Positions 1-8,317 of a stretch of 61,807 nucleotides of DNA are shown here, piece after piece (within the stretch, counting starts at the first letter, position 1; every line of letters starts with the position of its first letter). The notes under the pieces are model-generated. The model was not told the DNA's origin. It did no database searches and saw only the letters and a list, made by a program, of their open reading frames with translations. The DNA comes from Spongiactinospora gelatinilytica (GTDB lineage Bacteria > Actinomycetota > Actinomycetes > Streptosporangiales > Streptosporangiaceae). The stretch is from assembly GCF_003236385.1 (NCBI RefSeq), contig NZ_POUA01000001.1, forward strand, positions 1 to 61,807, given 5' to 3'. A program made the translations under genes and the position numbers.

Positions 1-461
1 CCGAAGAGTACCGGAGGGCCGCCGGGGCGGGCGGGTGCGGGGCCGATCGGGCCGGCGTCCTGGCCGTACGGCTTGCCGGACCAGATGCGGCGCATCACCG
101 CCATCTGCTCGTCCAGGCGGCGTCCCCGGGTGTGCATGTCGACGCCTGCGACCTGGTGGTCGTCGTGTCGGCCGCCGACGCCCAGGCCGAGGGTCAGCCG
201 GCCGCCGGTCATCTGGTCCAAGGTGGCGGCCTGCTTGGCGAGCAGGGCGGGCTCGCGCAGCGGGGCCAAAAGCACCTCGGTCTGGACCCGGACGCGGGAG
301 GTGGCGCCCGCCAGGACGGCAAGGGCGACCAGGGGTTCGGGGTTGTGGAAGACGAGCCGGTCGAGCAGGCCGAGCGTGCTGAAGGGGCCGGCGTCGGCGC
401 GCCGGGCCCAGTCCAGCAGGACGGGCGGGTCGCCGATGGGCAGGCCGATACCGATGTTCAT
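1..461 (-). CDS. LLM-class F420-dependent oxidoreductase, 3' end outside window
   Basis: The window cuts this gene, so only the first 153 residues are visible. The N-terminus MNIGIGLP and the later stretch TGGRLTLGLGVGGRHDDH are typical of luciferase-like TIM-barrel oxidoreductases that use coenzyme F420 (or flavin), which are abundant in actinomycetes. The start ATG at 461 has GGAGG about 8 bases upstream. The substrate cannot be told. The family call is firm; F420 rather than FMN use is inferred from the subfamily. Confidence 0.85.
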   Translation of the reverse strand, partial: MNIGIGLPIGDPPVLLDWARRADAGPFSTLGLLDRLVFHNPEPLVALAVLAGATSRVRVQTEVLLAPLREPALLAKQAATLDQMTGGRLTLGLGVGGRHDDHQVAGVDMHTRGRRLDEQMAVMRRIWSGKPYGQDAGPIGPAPARPGGPPVLF

Positions 462-513
462 GGGTGATGCCTCCGAGAGGAAGGGTCGGCAAAGACGGCT
501 GCCGCCCCTCCGG

Positions 514-528
514 CACCTCAGTGAGGTG
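514..528. promoter_or_regulatory. 15-bp inverted repeat upstream of the F420 oxidoreductase gene
   Basis: CACCTCA-G-TGAGGTG is a perfect inverted repeat about 55 bp upstream of the oxidoreductase start, inside the 151-bp gap to the next gene. Its position fits an operator; the binding protein is unknown. Confidence 0.35.
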
Positions 529-612
529 GGACGCTCTCGCCCTGCGGCGTACTTCTGGAGAGCGTCTCGTCGAAGTGGTCACACTGTAGGACGAACGCTG
601 TTCCTCGGCAAA

Positions 613-1575
613 TCAACCCTGGGTGACTCGGAGGATGAGGCGGCGGCCCTTGTGGGAGCCGGATTCCAGGGTTTCGTGGGCCTCGGCGGCGCGGGACAGG
701 TCCATTTCCTTGGTGTCCAGGCGGAGGCGCCCGCCGGATAGCTCGGCGTTGATCCATTCGGCGGCCTCGGCGAGCTCTTCGGCCGTGGCGAGGCTGATCA
801 CGAAGCCGATGATCGAGCGGTCGTGGACGTACAGGGCGCCCGCGTCGAGCGGGGCCGGGTGGCCGGTGGCCAATCCGGCGAGGACCAGGACGCGGCCCCT
901 GGTGGCGAGGGTGGGGACGGCCGCGGCCGGGGGCGTGCGGCCGGTGGTGTCGCAGTAGACGTCGATGCCGCCGGAGGCGAGGTCTTCCAGCGCTTCCCGG
1001 AGGTCGGCGGTGGTGGTGTCGATCACGGTGTGCGCGCCGTAAGATCGGCAGGTCTCGGCCTTGGCCGGGCCGCGGGCGGAGGCGATCACGCGGGCGCCCA
1101 GCCCGGTGGCCAGCCGGATCAGGCACGAGCCGACCGCGCCGTTGCCGCCCTCCACGAACAGCGTCTCCCCCGGCCGCAGCCGGGCGTGGTGGATCAGGCC
1201 GGTGTAGGCGGTGGCGGCGGGGTGCAGGACGGCCGCCGCCGCGACGGGATCGACGCCGTCGGGCAGCGGGTAGAGCCGGTCGGCCGGTACGCACGCCAGC
1301 TCGGCGGACGCGCCTTGGCGGCCGTCGTGCCCCAGGCTGTTGCACCAGACCCACCGATCAGTGCCGACCGGCCTGCCCACCAGGTCACGGCCGAGGACCA
1401 GCGGCATCGGGACGGGCGTGGCGTACGCGCCGGACCGGACGAAGGTGTCGACGTGGTTCACCGCCACCGCCGCCACCCGGACCGCGACCTCGCCCGGCCG
1501 GCACTCGGGGTCGGGCAGCTCGCCGTACCTGATCTCGGTCGCCGGACCGGGCCGTTCGATGTACGCGGCGCGCAT
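613..1575 (-). CDS. MDR-family quinone oxidoreductase / zinc-independent alcohol dehydrogenase-like protein
   Basis: A 320-residue medium-chain dehydrogenase/reductase of the NADPH:quinone reductase branch. The N-terminal GroES-like half contains AVAVNHVDTFVRSGAY. The Rossmann half has GGNGAVGS for NADP(H) binding at about residues 144-151. The zinc-binding cysteines of true alcohol dehydrogenases are absent. A GTG six bases upstream (1581) is also in frame, but the ATG at 1575 has GGGGG five bases before it and gives the usual MRAAYIERPG start. It probably reduces a quinone or enone; the substrate is unknown. Confidence 0.85.
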   Translation of the reverse strand: MRAAYIERPGPATEIRYGELPDPECRPGEVAVRVAAVAVNHVDTFVRSGAYATPVPMPLVLGRDLVGRPVGTDRWVWCNSLGHDGRQGASAELACVPADRLYPLPDGVDPVAAAAVLHPAATAYTGLIHHARLRPGETLFVEGGNGAVGSCLIRLATGLGARVIASARGPAKAETCRSYGAHTVIDTTTADLREALEDLASGGIDVYCDTTGRTPPAAAVPTLATRGRVLVLAGLATGHPAPLDAGALYVHDRSIIGFVISLATAEELAEAAEWINAELSGGRLRLDTKEMDLSRAAEAHETLESGSHKGRRLILRVTQG

Positions 1576-1598
1576 CGGCACCCCCTAAGAAGACTCCA

Positions 1599-1952
1599 TC
1601 AGCCGGCCGCCGTCGAACGCAGCGGGTCGTGCCCCACGGACATCAGCTCGTGCCGCCACTCGTCGTCGGCGACGGCGTCGCGCGGCGCGTCGGCCAGCCG
1701 GTCTTCCACGTAGTCGATCGTGCGGCGCATCACCTCGATGTCGTCGCCGGTGAGATCGACCTTCCGTTTGCCGAGGATGTGCAGCACGCCCCGGCCCAGC
1801 CCCGCGACGCCCAGATCGGGATCGGCGTCGAAGGCGTCTTCGCCGGACGCGTCGGTCAGCAGCCAGGCGCGAAGCTCCTCCGAGGTCATGTTGACGATGC
1901 GGTGGAACTCCTGCCACAGCAGGTCGGTCTGGGGCTCGATTCGATCGGACAT
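1599..1952 (-). CDS. DUF3140 family protein
   Basis: A 117-residue acidic protein with the DUF3140 signature LWQEFHRIVNMTSEELRAWL near the start and a DxEVMRRTIDYV helix later. The family is small and cytoplasmic, with no known function. A strong GAAGGAGGGG ribosome site lies 3-12 bases before the ATG. It lies 23 bp upstream of the MDR gene on the same strand, so co-transcription is likely. Confidence 0.85.
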   Translation of the reverse strand: MSDRIEPQTDLLWQEFHRIVNMTSEELRAWLLTDASGEDAFDADPDLGVAGLGRGVLHILGKRKVDLTGDDIEVMRRTIDYVEDRLADAPRDAVADDEWRHELMSVGHDPLRSTAAG

Positions 1953-2023
1953 CAGCCCCTCCTTCTCGAAGCTCTGGATCTCCCAACCGTCGCGCCTACC
2001 CCTCGGGCAGCGCGGAAACCAGG

Positions 2024-2938
2024 TCAGCGGTAGCCGGTGGCGTCGGCGGGCCGGTCAGGGTCTTGTACCTCGACCAGATAGCGCCAGGCGTCGGGCCGGC
2101 TGCCATCGACGTCGGTGAACCCGTAGACCTGGGCCAGCCCGCCGCTGGACAGCGACCGGCCGTTCCACCGGGCGCGCTCGGGGTCGGACGCCAGCGCCAC
2201 CACCGCGCGCCCGGTGAACGCCGGGGTCTCGGAGATGACGAAGTGCGGGACCTTCGCCGTGGCGTCGCGCCAGTTGGCCTCGGTCACGCCGTAGTGGTCG
2301 AGCATGGCCTCTGACCGCAGCCAGCCGGGGGACAGCGCCACGGCCGTGCCGCCGTGCGGGGCCAGCTCGTGGGCCTGGGAGAACGCGAGCCTGATGACGG
2401 ACCACTTGGACAGGTCGTAGAAGGTGTTGAGCCGGTAGTTGACCGCGTTGTAGTCGGTGGTGCCGTCGGTGACCTCCACGACCAGCCCGCCCGGCCGCCT
2501 GATCAGCAGCGGCAGCATGTGGTGGCTGGTGATGACGTGCGTGTCGATCGCCAGGTGCAGCAGGTGCAGGCCGTTTTCGAGGGAGTGCTCCCACACCGGG
2601 GTGTCCCACTCGGTGAGGTGGTCGCCGCCGAAGATGTCGTTGACCAGGATGTCGAGCCGGCCCTGCTCGCGGTCGATGCGCTCGGCCAGCGCGGCCACCT
2701 CGTCGGTGCGCAGATGATCGACCCGGACCGGGATGCCGACGCCGCCCGCCGCGGTCACCCGCTCGGCGGTCTCCTCGATGGTCTCCGGCCGGTCGACCTC
2801 CGAACGGCCCGCGCGGGTGCTGCGGCCGGTGACGTAGACCGTCGCGCCCGCCGCGCCCAGCTCGGCCGCGATCCCCCGGCCGGTGCCCCGCGTGCCGCCG
2901 GTGACCAGCGCGACCTTACCCTCAAGTGCTCCGCTCAT
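2024..2938 (-). CDS. SDR-family oxidoreductase
   Basis: A 304-residue short-chain dehydrogenase. The cofactor motif TGGTRGTGRGIA sits at about residues 14-25. The catalytic Tyr/Lys pair is in YDLSKWSVIRLAFS, preceded by a serine- and threonine-rich strand. The first 13 bases after GTG 2944 give an alternative start with two more residues; ATG 2938 is preferred because it begins MSGALEGKVALVTGG, as is usual. At about 300 residues it is longer than the common 250-residue form. The substrate cannot be inferred from the neighbours. Confidence 0.85.
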   Translation of the reverse strand: MSGALEGKVALVTGGTRGTGRGIAAELGAAGATVYVTGRSTRAGRSEVDRPETIEETAERVTAAGGVGIPVRVDHLRTDEVAALAERIDREQGRLDILVNDIFGGDHLTEWDTPVWEHSLENGLHLLHLAIDTHVITSHHMLPLLIRRPGGLVVEVTDGTTDYNAVNYRLNTFYDLSKWSVIRLAFSQAHELAPHGGTAVALSPGWLRSEAMLDHYGVTEANWRDATAKVPHFVISETPAFTGRAVVALASDPERARWNGRSLSSGGLAQVYGFTDVDGSRPDAWRYLVEVQDPDRPADATGYR

Positions 2939-2950
2939 GAGCACACGATG

Positions 2951-3895
2951 TCAAACGCCTCCGACAATTCCCGCCAGCGTCCGGTCCCAGTCGGCCAGGA
3001 AGCGGCCGAGCCCGTAGCGGGCCAGGGCGGCGGCGCGGGCCGCCTTGCCGGCCTGCCTGGCGTAGGCGGGGTCGGCGGCGAAGGCCCGCAGAGCCCCGGT
3101 GAGCGTGTCCGTCCGGGTGGAGATCACGCCGGCCTCGGGCGGCACCGCCTCGACGGCCTCGGTGGTGGCCAGGGCGACGACCGGCATGCCGAGCGTCATC
3201 GCCTCGATCAGCGACAGGCCGAGCGAGGTCCACCGGTAGGGGTGCAGGTAGACCCGCCGTCTGGCCAGTTCCGCGTGCATCTCCCGCTGCGGCAGGTCCT
3301 CGAAGGTCGCGTACGGCCCTTCAAAGGCCAGGCCAGTCACCTTCATCCCGAACACGTCCAGCGGGACCGCCTGAGCGAACTCCGGCAGCAGGTCCGTCCC
3401 CGCCACCCGCGTCCGTCGTACCGGCTCGTTGACCACCACCCCCGCCCGCGCCAGCTCACCGGTGTAAAGGTGCCCCGGATCGACCACTCCGTGCTCGATG
3501 ACCAGCGTCAAGGCCCGCCCCGAGTCCCACATGAGCCGGTTGAAGTGGGTGACGTGGACGATCGGGATGTCGTCGCGGTCCGCGAGCGGGTGCCGGGTCC
3601 GGGGCACGTCCCCGGCAGGGGTGTTGTGCTCGACGTACGCGGCCGGGACCCGCCGCCCCAGCCACCGCTCGGCCAGCTCGATCTCATGCGGGCGCTGGAG
3701 CACCAGCGCGTCCACCGGCTCCTCGCGCAGCCGGTCCCACGGGACCTCGCGTACGTTGTCCGGCCAGGGGTAGGTCCGTGCCCTGCCCCTGCCGTCCGGA
3801 CCCCGGTCCGGGGTGAGCGGCACCACGTACTCGTGCCCGCCCTGGACGAACGACGTCGTCCACGACCCGTGGACGTGCCACAACAGAACTCTCAT
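2951..3895 (-). CDS. Glycosyltransferase, GT4-like (GT-B fold)
   Basis: A 314-residue glycosyltransferase. The C-terminal domain has the sugar-nucleotide site HPYRWTSLGLSLIEAMTLGM, with the E-x7-E type acidic pair reduced to one clear Glu, then PVVALATTEAVEAV. The N-terminal domain begins MRVLLWHVHGSWTTSFV. The start ATG at 3895 overlaps the stop of gmhB as ATGA, so the two are translationally coupled. This start is chosen over longer in-frame options because upstream codons read as the shadow of gmhB. With gmhB it forms a minus-strand pair facing away from the main glycan operon and probably serves the same product. Confidence 0.8.
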   Translation of the reverse strand: MRVLLWHVHGSWTTSFVQGGHEYVVPLTPDRGPDGRGRARTYPWPDNVREVPWDRLREEPVDALVLQRPHEIELAERWLGRRVPAAYVEHNTPAGDVPRTRHPLADRDDIPIVHVTHFNRLMWDSGRALTLVIEHGVVDPGHLYTGELARAGVVVNEPVRRTRVAGTDLLPEFAQAVPLDVFGMKVTGLAFEGPYATFEDLPQREMHAELARRRVYLHPYRWTSLGLSLIEAMTLGMPVVALATTEAVEAVPPEAGVISTRTDTLTGALRAFAADPAYARQAGKAARAAALARYGLGRFLADWDRTLAGIVGGV

Positions 3896-4434
3896 CCCAG
3901 CGCCCTCTCCACGGCTTCGCCGATCGTGGCGGCGACCTCCGGCGCGTCCGCGACCTCGGCGGGCAGGGTGACGGGGGTGGGCACGAGGATGCCCCTGGCC
4001 CCGGCGGCCCGCGCCGCCGCCATGTCTCTGCCGATGTCGCCGATCACCGCGCAGTCGCCCGGCCGTACGCCGAGCGCGGCGGCGGCGCGCAGCACCAGGC
4101 CGGGGCGCGGCTTGCGGCAGTCGCAGCCGTCGTCCTCGGCGTGCGGGCACACCGCCCACACGTCGAACGGGCCGAGCAGTTCCTCGACCCGTTCGTTGAC
4201 CCGCCGCAGCGCGCCGGGGGCGATGAGCCCCCTGGCCACCCCCGACTGGTTGGTGACCACGCCGACCGGCACGCCGGCCCGTCGCAGCCGGTCCACGGCC
4301 GCGCGCGCCCCCGGCATGACGGTGACGAGCGCGGGGTCCGCGTTGTACGGGACGTCCCGCACGAGGGTCCCGTCGCGGTCGAACAGTACGGCAAGCGAAC
4401 GGTGATAGTCCGGCAAATCAACATTTGTCGCCAC
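3892..4434 (-). CDS. gmhB: D-glycero-D-manno-heptose-1,7-bisphosphate 7-phosphatase-like HAD-IIIA phosphatase
   Basis: A 180-residue HAD-superfamily phosphatase. Motif I is LFDRDGTLVRD at about residues 17-27, motif II TNQSG at about 61-65, and motif IV is in VIGDIGRDM. CPHAEDDGCDCRKPRPG matches the zinc-binding loop of GmhB. GmhB removes the 7-phosphate of heptose bisphosphate between the two HldE reactions, and gmhA and hldE homologues lie 5-6 kb away in the divergent operon. The start is GTG at 4434. Histidinol-phosphate phosphatases share this family, but the neighbours favour the heptose role. Confidence 0.85.
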   Translation of the reverse strand: MATNVDLPDYHRSLAVLFDRDGTLVRDVPYNADPALVTVMPGARAAVDRLRRAGVPVGVVTNQSGVARGLIAPGALRRVNERVEELLGPFDVWAVCPHAEDDGCDCRKPRPGLVLRAAAALGVRPGDCAVIGDIGRDMAAARAAGARGILVPTPVTLPAEVADAPEVAATIGEAVERALG

Positions 4435-4623
4435 AATTCCGCACTACCCGCCCCCAGCTCGGGGTAACAACCACGGAGAGTGACGGTTGCCAGTACAGAG
4501 CGCCTCCCACATGGACTTCTACAGAACGCGAGGTTTGAGAAGCGCTTCGCTCGGTAGCGGTGTCAGAGCCCGAGTGTCAGCAATGGCCCGACCGAACCAA
4601 ATCCACCGCCCGGGGGAGATGAG
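4435..4623. promoter_or_regulatory. Divergent intergenic region between gmhB and the carbamoyltransferase operon
   Basis: These 189 bp separate the two divergent halves of the heptose/glycan cluster and must hold both promoters. GGGGGAGATGAG just before 4624 is the ribosome site of the plus-strand operon. No convincing -35/-10 pair or operator could be picked out by eye. Confidence 0.5.
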
Positions 4624-6264
4624 ATGCGGTTTCTCGGAATCAACGCCATATTCCATGATCCGGCCGCCGCGCTGGTGATCGACGGGAAGGTCGTCGCCGC
4701 CGCCGAGGAGGAGCGGTTCAGCAGGCGCAAGCACGGCAAGCGCCCGGTCCCGTTCTCCGCCTGGGAACTCCCCGAACAGGCCGCCGCCTGGTGCCTGGCC
4801 CACGCCGGCCTGCGCCCTGAGGATCTGGACGGCGTCGCGTACTCCTACGACCCCGACCTGGTCAGGGCGGGCCAGCAGGGGCAGGACGCACGCTGGGAGC
4901 CGCTGCGCACCACCTTCGCCCGCCGCGCGCCCGCGTTCCTGGCCACGGCGCTGCCCGGCCTGGACTCCGCCCAGGTCCGCTACGTCCCGCACCACATCGC
5001 GCACGCCGCGTCCGCCGGGCTGGCCGCGCCGTACCGCGACTCGGCCGTACTCGTCTGCGACGGACGCGGCGAGGCCGTCTCCCACCTCGCCGGCCACTAC
5101 CGTGACGGCGAACTCACCGTGCTCGCCACCCAGGACCTGCCGCACTCCCTCGGCCTGATGTACGAGGAGGTCACCGAGCACCTCGGCTTCCTCCGGTCCA
5201 GCGACGAGTACAAGGTCATGGCGATGGCCTCCTACGGCACCCCACGCCACCTGCCCGAACTCCGCGAACTCATCATGGCCACCGGCGACGGCGGCTTCCG
5301 CGTGGACACGATCGACTGGTCGGTCTTCGCCAAGCCGCTGGCCAGGGGCGAACCGTGGTCCGAGGGCCACGCCGACCTCGCCGCGAGCGTCCAGGCCCGC
5401 CTGGAGGAAATGCTCCTCGACCTGGCCCGCTGGCTGCACGAACGCACCGGCGAGCGACACCTGACCATGGCCGGCGGGGTCGCGCTCAACTGCGTCGCCA
5501 ACACCCGCCTGCTGGCCGAAGGGCCCTTCGAGGGGATCTGGGTGCAGCCCGCGGCGGGCGACGCGGGCACCGCGCTCGGCGGCGCGCTGCACCTGGCGAG
5601 CATGTACGGCGAGCCGGCCGCCCCGATGCCGGGTGCCGCCCTCGGCCGGGGCTGGACCGACGCCGAACTCGCCGCCTGGCTCGACGCCGCCCGCGTCCCC
5701 TACGAACGCCCGCCCGACCTGCCCGCCGCCATCGCCGCCGACCTCGCGGAAGACCGGATCGTGGCGTGGTTCCAGGGCCGCGCCGAGTACGGCCCGCGCG
5801 CCCTCGGCCACCGCTCGTTGCTCGCCCACCCCGGCCACGCCCGCAACACCGAACGGCTGAACGACGTCAAGGGCCGCGAGCAGTTCCGGCCCATCGCCCC
5901 CATGGTCCTCGCCGAACGGGCATCCGAAATCTTTGCCCGCGGCCCGGCCGAAAGCCCGTACATGCTGTTCGTCCACGACGTACGGCCGGAGTGGCGCGAC
6001 CGCATCCCGGCCGTGGTCCACGTGGACGGCACCGCCCGCGCGCAGACCGTGGACCGGGCGGCGCAGCCGCTGCTGGCCGGGCTGCTGGCCGAGTTCGAGG
6101 CCAGGACGGGCCTGCCGGTCCTGGTCAACACCAGCCTCAACACGGCGGGCCGCCCGATGGTGGACGATCCGCGCGACGCGCTGGAGTGCTTCGGCTCGGC
6201 CCCGGTGGACGTACTGGTGCTCGGCCCGTACGTGGTGCGCAGAAGCGGGGTGTTCGCCTCGTGA
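4624..6264 (+). CDS. O-carbamoyltransferase, NodU/CmcH/TobZ family
   Basis: A 546-residue carbamoyltransferase that moves the carbamoyl group of carbamoyl phosphate to a sugar or antibiotic hydroxyl via carbamoyl-AMP. The N-terminal Kae1-like domain has MRFLGINAIFHDPAAAL and the metal-binding HHIAHAASA at about residues 123-131. The C-terminal YrdC-like domain has GRAEYGPRALGHRSLLA at about 387-403 and NTSLN at about 502. Full length for the family. It is the first gene of a coupled glycan operon; its stop overlaps the next start (GTGA). A cell-surface sugar is the likely acceptor, given the glycosyltransferases that follow. Confidence 0.92.
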   Translation: MRFLGINAIFHDPAAALVIDGKVVAAAEEERFSRRKHGKRPVPFSAWELPEQAAAWCLAHAGLRPEDLDGVAYSYDPDLVRAGQQGQDARWEPLRTTFARRAPAFLATALPGLDSAQVRYVPHHIAHAASAGLAAPYRDSAVLVCDGRGEAVSHLAGHYRDGELTVLATQDLPHSLGLMYEEVTEHLGFLRSSDEYKVMAMASYGTPRHLPELRELIMATGDGGFRVDTIDWSVFAKPLARGEPWSEGHADLAASVQARLEEMLLDLARWLHERTGERHLTMAGGVALNCVANTRLLAEGPFEGIWVQPAAGDAGTALGGALHLASMYGEPAAPMPGAALGRGWTDAELAAWLDAARVPYERPPDLPAAIAADLAEDRIVAWFQGRAEYGPRALGHRSLLAHPGHARNTERLNDVKGREQFRPIAPMVLAERASEIFARGPAESPYMLFVHDVRPEWRDRIPAVVHVDGTARAQTVDRAAQPLLAGLLAEFEARTGLPVLVNTSLNTAGRPMVDDPRDALECFGSAPVDVLVLGPYVVRRSGVFAS

Positions 6265-7253
6265 TCACCGTCGTCATCCCGACCATCGGCCGCCCGTGCC
6301 TGGCCGACGTGCTCGCCGCGCTCGCCCCGGCCCCGCCGGACGCGCGGATCATCGTCGTCGACGACCGCCCCGGCGCCGCGAAGCTGCTCAAAGCGCCCGG
6401 AGCCGAAGTCCTGCGCACCGGAGGCAAGGGCCCGGCCGCCGCGCGGAACGCCGGCTGGCGGGCCGCCCGCACCCCCTGGGTCGCCTTCCTGGACGACGAC
6501 GTGATCCCGCAACCGGGCTGGTGGGACGCCCTCCGCGCCGACCTGACCGAAGCCGAGGCCGGCACCGACAAGAGCGTGGCCGCCAGCCAGGCAAGGCTGC
6601 ACGTACCGCTGCCCGCCCACCGCAGGCCCACCGACGCCGAACGCAACACCGCCGGCCTGGCCGCCGCCGACTGGATCACCGCCGACATCGCCTACCGGCG
6701 CGAAGCCCTGCAACGCGTGGGCGGGTTCGACGAGCGCTTCCCCCGGGCCTACCGGGAGGACGCCGACCTGGCGCTGCGCGTCGCCGCCGCCGGATACCGG
6801 CTGGTCAAGGGCCGCCGCGTCACCCGCCACCCGGTACGCGACGACGGCCCGTGGGCCAGCGTGCTGCGCCAGCGCGGCAACGCCGACGACGCCCTGATGC
6901 GCCAGGTCCACGGACCCGCCTGGCGGTCCGCGATCGGCGCGCCGGGACGGCTGCGCGAACACGCGCTGACCACCGCCGCCGGACTGCTCGCGGTCTCGCT
7001 CTACGGGGCGATCCTCGCCGGGAGGTCGCACGGGCGGCGTACCAGGAGGGTCGCCGCGCTCGCCGCGCTGACCTGGCTCGGCCTGACCGCCGAGTTCGCC
7101 TGGGCCCGCCTCGCGCCGGGGCCGCGCACGACGGAGGAGATCCGGTGGATGTCGATCACCAGCGTGCTCATTCCACCGGTGGCCTGTGCGTGGCGGCTGC
7201 GAGGTGAACTGCGTGCCAGACGAGGCGCGCGGCGGACGGGCGAGGCCGCATGA
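6261..7253 (+). CDS. Glycosyltransferase family 2
   Basis: A 330-residue GT-A enzyme beginning ITVVIPTIGRPCLADVL. The nucleotide-binding VVDDRPG follows, then the metal-binding DDD in WVAFLDDDVIPQPGWWD, and the acceptor-side acidic motif YREDADLALRVAAAG. About 100 C-terminal residues include two hydrophobic stretches that may hold it to the membrane. The start GTG overlaps the carbamoyltransferase stop by 4 bases. It ends in an ATGA overlap with the next glycosyltransferase, so translation is coupled. Confidence 0.88.
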   Translation: MITVVIPTIGRPCLADVLAALAPAPPDARIIVVDDRPGAAKLLKAPGAEVLRTGGKGPAAARNAGWRAARTPWVAFLDDDVIPQPGWWDALRADLTEAEAGTDKSVAASQARLHVPLPAHRRPTDAERNTAGLAAADWITADIAYRREALQRVGGFDERFPRAYREDADLALRVAAAGYRLVKGRRVTRHPVRDDGPWASVLRQRGNADDALMRQVHGPAWRSAIGAPGRLREHALTTAAGLLAVSLYGAILAGRSHGRRTRRVAALAALTWLGLTAEFAWARLAPGPRTTEEIRWMSITSVLIPPVACAWRLRGELRARRGARRTGEAA

Positions 7254-8317
7254 CCGCCCTGCGCGAGGAGGTCCGCCGGGAGAAGGTCCTGGTGGCGCGG
7301 ACCGACAACGCCGGTGACGTACTGCTGGCGGGTCCCGCCATCAGGGCCGTCGCGGCCCGCGCCGAGGTCGTGCTGCTGGCCGGCCCGTACGGCAGTGCGG
7401 CGGCCCGCCTGCTGCCCGGCGTGTCGGAGATCATCACCTGGCGCGTCCCGTGGATCGATCCCGAGCCGCCGCCCGTCACCCACGACCATGTGGACGAACT
7501 GCTCACCGCCGTACGCCGGGCCGCCCCCACCGCCGCCGTGATCCTGACGTCCTTCCACCAGTCCGCGCTCCCCCTGGCGCTGCTGCTCCGCCTGGCCGGA
7601 GTGCCCAGGATCGCCGCGATCAGCAACGACTACCCCGGCTCCCTCCTGGACCACCGCCACGCCGTGGACGAGGACGCCGACGTCCCCGAGCCGGTGCGCA
7701 TGCTCACCCTCGTCAGGGCCGCCGGTTTCCCGCTGCCGCCCGGCGACGACGGACGGCTCGCCGTACGCCGCCCGCTGCCCGCCGTCGGCCGCCTGACCGG
7801 CCCGCCGGGCTACGTGGTCGTCCACCCCGGCGTGACCGCGCCCGCCCGGGGGTGGCCGCCGGACCTGTGCGCGCGGGCGGTGACCGCGCTGACCCGCGCC
7901 GGCCACCGCGTCGTGGTCACCGGCACCCCCGCAGAACGCGCGCTCACCGCCCACGTGGCCGGTACCCACGCCCGCGACCTGGGCGGTGCCACGACGCTCG
8001 CCGAACTGGCCGCCGTGCTCGCCGGGGCCGCCGTGCTGGTCGCCCCCAACACCGGCCCCGCGCACCTGGCCGCCGCCGTCGGCACGCCGGTGGTCAGCCT
8101 GTTCGCGCCGGTCGTCCCGGCCGCCCGCTGGGCCCCCTACGGCGTCCCGGTGGAACTGCTCGGCGACCAGCGCGCGCCCTGCCGCGCCAGCCGGGCGAGG
8201 GTCTGCCCGATCCCCGGCCATCCCTGTCTTTCGTCCGTGACCGCCGACGACGTAGTGACCGCGGTACACCGGCTGACGGCACACCGCCCGGCCGCACTGG
8301 AGGAGGCGATCCTGTGA
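7250..8317 (+). CDS. Glycosyltransferase family 9 (heptosyltransferase-like)
   Basis: A 355-residue GT-B enzyme of the ADP-heptose:LPS heptosyltransferase family. The N-terminal motif is VARTDNAGDVLLAGPAIRA. The C-terminal domain has VVHPGVTAPARGWPPD and the family signature APNTGPAHLAAAVGTPVVSLF at about residues 265-285. In Gram-negative bacteria GT9 enzymes add heptose to lipid A core. This Gram-positive relative lies beside gmhA, gmhB and hldE homologues, so it probably also uses an activated heptose. It is coupled on both sides by 4-base overlaps (ATGA and GTGA). Confidence 0.88.
   Translation: MTALREEVRREKVLVARTDNAGDVLLAGPAIRAVAARAEVVLLAGPYGSAAARLLPGVSEIITWRVPWIDPEPPPVTHDHVDELLTAVRRAAPTAAVILTSFHQSALPLALLLRLAGVPRIAAISNDYPGSLLDHRHAVDEDADVPEPVRMLTLVRAAGFPLPPGDDGRLAVRRPLPAVGRLTGPPGYVVVHPGVTAPARGWPPDLCARAVTALTRAGHRVVVTGTPAERALTAHVAGTHARDLGGATTLAELAAVLAGAAVLVAPNTGPAHLAAAVGTPVVSLFAPVVPAARWAPYGVPVELLGDQRAPCRASRARVCPIPGHPCLSSVTADDVVTAVHRLTAHRPAALEEAIL

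Noticed and set aside
2354-4405. 683-codon plus-strand frame over SDR, glycosyltransferase and gmhB
   Set aside because: It spans three well-supported minus-strand genes and shows no family features.
4519-6021. 500-codon minus-strand frame opposite the carbamoyltransferase
   Set aside because: Low-complexity Gly/Ala/Val/Arg/His text typical of antisense GC-rich coding; the plus-strand gene has clear motifs and a ribosome site.
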